Shown here piece by piece: positions 6,394-8,636 of a stretch of 8,636 bases of DNA. Under the pieces are notes generated by a model that worked only from the letters and a program-made list of their open reading frames with translations, ran no database searches and was not told the origin of the DNA. The stretch is taken from positions 1 to 8,636 of the forward strand of contig JAIROF010000047.1 of assembly GCA_031257655.1 (NCBI GenBank). The letters run 5' to 3'. This stretch comes from Prevotellaceae bacterium. GTDB taxonomy: Bacteria; Bacteroidota; Bacteroidia; Bacteroidales; UBA932. The position numbers and the translations under genes are program-made. Position 1 is the first letter of the stretch; each line of letters opens with the position of its first letter.

Positions 6394-6708
6394 TTATTTT
6401 GGTATTTTTGATATTTCGCCCATTTTTAAGCTACCCGAAGCTGCCTGAGTAGCTACCGTTTTTTTCCTACCTCCTCCCTTTTGTCTAACTTTACTTGCTG
6501 GTGGGACTATTTTTTTTAGCAGCTCATTTTTGCCTCTTCTTATAGTATTAATGTGAATGCCAAGTCTTTTTGCCACTTCGCGTACGCCATAATAGCCTGC
6601 TTCCATTGCCTTTAAGCCTGCATACATGCGTTTTTGCTGTTCGGACAATTGCCCGTAAAAAAATTTTTCATGCTCCACGATGTCGTATTCAAAATCTACT
6701 TTTTTCAT
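6394..6708 (-). pseudogene. N-terminal DNA-binding fragment of an ISAzo13-type transposase
   Basis: The 104-residue ORF resembles the start of ISAzo13-family transposases: LSEQQKRMYAGLKAMEAG (20-37), then YYGVREVAKRLGIHINTIRRGKNEL, a helix-turn-helix over about residues 40-62, then the family-typical glycine hinge KGGGRKK near residue 80. Full proteins of the family continue for some 300 or more residues with a DDE catalytic domain. Here the sequence instead ends with ATQAASGSLKMGEISKIPK, which I do not recognise and take as read-through after truncation. The novel tail begins close to the 13-mer CCTGAGTAGCTAC (6444-6456), which also occurs at 105-117. A good -7 box lies at 6736-6743, so a short DNA-binding protein might still be made. 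Without a catalytic core it cannot transpose DNA, but it could bind related IS ends. The family call rests on motif memory. Confidence 0.75.
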
Positions 6709-6735
6709 TTTTACTATGAGCTATAATTCACGATG

Positions 6736-6743
6736 CAAAGATA
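6736..6743 (-). promoter_or_regulatory. Putative -7 box for the transposase fragment
   Basis: The minus strand reads TATCTTTG followed by CATCG, an exact TAnnTTTG match about 28 bases upstream of the ATG at 6708. A -33 TTTG is not evident at the usual spacing. The spacing to the start codon is typical of a Bacteroidota gene with a short leader. Confidence 0.45.
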
Positions 6744-6754
6744 ATACATTTTTT

Positions 6755-6985
6755 GGCTAATTCTTTTTTTGAGGTGCTATAAATAGCATTTGGATGAGGT
6801 TAACTTATGTTACGCATATAGCTGTCTGAACGCTGATTTTTTTTTTTGATTTGAATGATTGCTATGATTGATGGCGCATGGGTGCGACGCATAGCGCCAT
6901 TTCGCCGCTATTTCGTCGCTGAGGCGCTTTTGCTGCGTAATAATGAGAGCTTAATTTTCATAGCACCTCAAAAAAAGAATTAGCC
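6755..6985. mobile_element. 231-bp region bounded by perfect 26-bp inverted repeats
   Basis: The arms 6755-6780 and 6960-6985 are exact reverse complements over 26 bp. They begin GGCTAATTC, pass through a run of seven T and end GAGGTGCTAT. The interior (6781-6959) encodes nothing and contains copy 2 of the dispersed repeat. Two readings are possible. It may be a MITE with terminal repeats, or it may be the gap between two outward-facing IS ends, of which the left one would belong to the transposase fragment starting 46 bp away at 6708. The second reading explains why the dispersed repeat also exists elsewhere without these arms. No target-site duplication is visible. Confidence 0.7.
6805..6898 (+). 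repeat. Dispersed ~90-bp repeat, copy 2
   Basis: This is the counterpart, in opposite orientation, of 481-570. It carries the same order of blocks: TATAGCTGTCTGAAC, a T-run, GATTTGAATGATT, then TTGATGGCGCAT and a GC-rich tail ending GCATAGCGCC. It lies between the 26-bp inverted arms, but the arm sequence is not found next to copy 1, so the repeat is not simply the body of that element. Confidence 0.8.
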
Positions 6986-7063
6986 GAGAAACGCATCGGC
7001 TTCACAGGGGAGCACAGCAGGCTTACGCCGGAGGGCTTACTGAAGGCAAATCTCAGAGGTTTC

Positions 7064-7090
7064 CACTATTCACCCTATTCACTGTTCACT
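7064..7090. repeat. Degenerate heptanucleotide repeat upstream of the AraC-type gene
   Basis: The units CACTATT, CACCCTATT, CACTGTT and CACT follow each other up to base 7090, directly against the ATG at 7091. The period is 7 bp with one 2-base insertion. It takes the place of any ribosome-binding sequence, as the microsatellite before proB does. Confidence 0.65.
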
Positions 7091-7978
7091 ATGAGGATAA
7101 AGGATGGCTTTAGCGGTCAGCGTCAAATAGCCGTACCGTCGGCGGGCGTGAGAGAAATGGAGCAGCACCCCACGGGCAAAGATTTGCACATTACCGACAT
7201 CGGGTTTTACCCGAAAGCGGCGCACCACTACCGGGAGCGTCCGCACGGCGGGGCTGAGCACATCTTTATTTACTGCACCAACGGCCAGGGGTGGGTGGAG
7301 ATAAGCGGCAACCGGCGGAAGGTTCGCGAAAACCAGTTCTTCATTGTACCGCTTGGCGCGCCGCACAGCTACGGCGCCGCCGCCCTTACGCCGTGGACAA
7401 TCTACTGGATACACTTTAAGGGGGAAAAGGCCTTGCCGCTGGCCGCGCCCCTCATGCTGAGCGGCTGCAACAGCATAGAAGTAAGTGAAAGGTCGCGCAT
7501 AGGCGACCGCCTGCGGCTGTTTGAGGAAATCTACGCCGCGCTCGACAACGGTTTTACCGGCGAAAACATGCTCTACGCCGGCCTTTGCCTCCACCACTTC
7601 CTGGGAACGCTGCTCTACGTGGAGCAGTTCCGACACACCTCCATCGGCAGCGCCGGAAACGACGCGGTAGACTTAGTGATACACTACATGCGCGAAAACA
7701 TGGAAAAAGACGTCAGCATGTCCGACCTTGTCGACTTTTCGGGGTACTCCACCTCACAGCTCAACAACATCTTTAAGCAGCGCACGGGCCTGTCGCCCAA
7801 GCAGTACTACCTGCAGCTCAAGATTCGGGAAGCCTGCAAATACCTCAACTTTACCGATATGAAGGTCAACCAGCTCTGCTACAAAGTGGGCGTCCAAGAC
7901 CCCCTCTACTTCTCCCGCCTCTTTACCAAAGTCATGGGCTGCTCCCCCTCGGAGTACAGATGCATCCAAAAAGGGTAA
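7091..7978 (+). CDS. AraC-family transcriptional regulator with cupin sensor domain
   Basis: Two-domain cytoplasmic regulator of 295 residues, the usual AraC/XylS length. The N-terminal ~150 residues look like an AraC-type cupin ligand pocket, with HHYRERPHGGAEHIFIYC (45-62), GWVEISG (67-73), ENQFFIVPLGAPHSYGA (80-96) and WTIYWIHFKG (102-111). The C-terminal ~100 residues carry two helix-turn-helix units. The first is MSDLVDFSGYSTSQLNNIFKQ (about 210-230) followed by the linker GLSPKQYYLQLKIREACKYL. The second is VNQLCYKVGVQDPLYFSRLF, followed by the hallmark GCSPSEYR (283-290). Relatives of this layout usually activate sugar or polysaccharide uptake and catabolism genes in response to a sugar. 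The ligand and target here are unknown because the downstream sequence is only repeats. The ATG at 7091 abuts a heptamer repeat and another heptamer array begins right after the stop. Confidence 0.93.
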   Translation: MRIKDGFSGQRQIAVPSAGVREMEQHPTGKDLHITDIGFYPKAAHHYRERPHGGAEHIFIYCTNGQGWVEISGNRRKVRENQFFIVPLGAPHSYGAAALTPWTIYWIHFKGEKALPLAAPLMLSGCNSIEVSERSRIGDRLRLFEEIYAALDNGFTGENMLYAGLCLHHFLGTLLYVEQFRHTSIGSAGNDAVDLVIHYMRENMEKDVSMSDLVDFSGYSTSQLNNIFKQRTGLSPKQYYLQLKIREACKYLNFTDMKVNQLCYKVGVQDPLYFSRLFTKVMGCSPSEYRCIQKG

Positions 7979-7980
7979 AC

Positions 7981-8049
7981 TAAAAACTAAAAACTAAAAA
8001 CTAAAAAAAACTAAAAACTAAAAACTAAAAACTAAAAACTAAAAACTAA
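7981..8049. repeat. (TAAAAAC)n heptanucleotide array after the AraC-type gene
   Basis: Three TAAAAAC units (7981-8001) are followed by one with three extra A bases (8002-8011), five more perfect units (8012-8046) and a partial unit. The array begins 3 bases after the AraC-type stop codon, and the stop itself blends into it. Any terminator of that gene would have to lie beyond, for instance at the palindrome 8080-8111. Confidence 0.95.
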
Positions 8050-8079
8050 AGCGCTTCGCACAGCTATTACCTGTTACCC

Positions 8080-8111
8080 TGCTCGGCGTAGCGTCCACGC
8101 TACGTCGAGCA
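8080..8111. repeat. Strong palindrome, possible hairpin or terminator stem
   Basis: The arms TGCTCGGCGTAGCGT (8080-8094) and ACGCTACGTCGAGCA (8097-8111) pair at 14 of 15 positions around a 2-base centre. The single mismatch would be a G-U pair in RNA. It is a very stable hairpin 100 bp after the AraC-type stop. There is no T-run after it, so a classical Rho-independent terminator is not shown. Its GC-rich palindromic character fits the REP-like array that follows. Confidence 0.75.
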
Positions 8112-8112
8112 A

Positions 8113-8396
8113 GGTGGTCGCCGCGCGTGACGACCTTACCAATGGTCGATGTGTGTAGGGTCGTGGCGTGCCGCGACCATCATTGTTGCGAGGCACGAAA
8201 CCGGTCGCCGCAAATGGTCGCCGCCCGCGACGACTCTACGAATGGTCGCCGCCCGCGACGCCCCTACGAATGGTCGCCGCCCGCGACGCCCCTACGAATG
8301 GTCGCCGCCCGCGACGACCCTACCAATGGTCGATGTGTGTAGGGGCGTGGCGTGCCGCGACCATCAGTGTTGCGAGGCACGACACCGGTCGCCGCA
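8113..8396. repeat. Ordered array of 28-bp and 72-bp repeats (REP-like)
   Basis: The order is one variant 28-bp unit (8113-8140), a 72-bp unit A (8141-8212), four tandem 28-bp units (8213-8240, 8241-8268, 8269-8296, 8297-8324), and a 72-bp unit B (8325-8396). A and B differ at about three positions. Each of the four tandem 28-bp units contains GTCGC-CGCCC-GCGAC, a 5-bp hairpin. The 72-bp units contain a longer palindrome around GTCGTGGCGTGCCGCGAC (one mismatch). A 71-codon ORF spans 8127-8342 but only translates the repeats. No spacers separate the units, so this is not a CRISPR array. Confidence 0.85.
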
Positions 8397-8636
8397 CATG
8401 CCCGCCCGCGCCGCCCGCGCCGCCCGCGCCGCCCGCGCCGCCCGCGCCGCCTGCGTGCCCGCGCGCCCGCGTGCCCGCGCCCGCCCTCCCGCGTGCCCGC
8501 GCCGCCCGCGCCGCCCGCGCCGCCCGCGCCGCCTGCGTGCCCGCGCGCCCGCGTGCCCGCGCCCGCCCGCCCGCGGGCCCGCGCCCGCCGGGGGCGCCCC
8601 CGGGGTGGGGGGGGGGGGGCCCGGCGGGGGGGGGGG
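8397..8636. other. Low-complexity G/C terminus, probable assembly artefact
   Basis: After 8398 there is not a single A up to the end. The sequence is made of CCCGCG/CCGCCCGCG permutations. A block starting with CTGCGTGCCC at 8451 recurs at 8534 within one base or so of an 82-bp offset. The end degenerates into runs of 13 G (8607-8619) and 11 G (8626-8636). True genomic repeats may underlie the first part, but the poly-G end is most simply read as sequencing or assembly error at a contig edge. Confidence 0.8.

Noticed and set aside
8213..8324. Possible CRISPR array, because four 28-bp repeats are evenly spaced
   Set aside because: Units are directly adjacent with no unique spacers, and no cas gene is present. 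It is a tandem repeat.
8127..8342. 71-codon ORF through the 28/72-bp array
   Set aside because: It is a pure translation of the DNA repeats, with no start context and no protein resemblance.
1..8636. tRNA or rRNA genes
   Set aside because: I saw no cloverleaf-like stretch with a TTCGA-type T-arm and matching acceptor stem, and no conserved rRNA segments. The TTCGA-like strings at 6213-6301 belong to the 21-bp repeat.

Overview
The window looks like the end of a contig from an uncultured member of the Bacteroidota, probably Bacteroidales. Three things suggest this. The proteins read as that phylum's versions of housekeeping enzymes. Shine-Dalgarno sites are lacking. Matches to the phylum's -7 promoter box TAnnTTTG occur upstream of three genes. 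Coding regions are GC-rich and the spacers are AT-rich or packed with repeats.

Layout. 1-615: gene-free leader holding CACAAAG repeats, palindromic GC islands, one copy of a ~90-bp dispersed repeat and a heptanucleotide microsatellite. 616-3360 (+): proB (glutamate 5-kinase, proline synthesis), panB (ketopantoate hydroxymethyltransferase, pantothenate/CoA synthesis) with its own putative promoter, and 16 bp later an RluA-type pseudouridine synthase starting at GTG. 3404-5230 (-): a fused ABC exporter of the MsbA/lipid-exporter type, convergent with the pseudouridine synthase gene. 5300-7080: an accessory, decayed region with an IS5-type transposase remnant, a 146-bp near-perfect inverted-repeat structure, a small coiled-coil ORF built from ten 21-bp tandem repeats, the N-terminal DNA-binding fragment of an ISAzo13-type transposase, and a pair of perfect 26-bp inverted repeats enclosing the second copy of the ~90-bp dispersed repeat. 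7091-7978 (+): an AraC-family regulator framed by heptanucleotide repeats. 7979-8636: an (AAAAACT)n tract, a strong palindrome, an ordered 28-bp/72-bp repeat array, and finally ~240 bases with no A that end in poly-G, probably a damaged contig end.

The proline, pantothenate, RNA-modification and export genes do not form one pathway. Only panB and the pseudouridine synthase gene look co-transcribed. Nothing here can be firmly called a new defence or metabolic system. The noteworthy material is the repeat biology: inverted-repeat elements, heptamer microsatellites abutting gene ends, an in-frame length-variable coiled-coil gene and the REP-like array.
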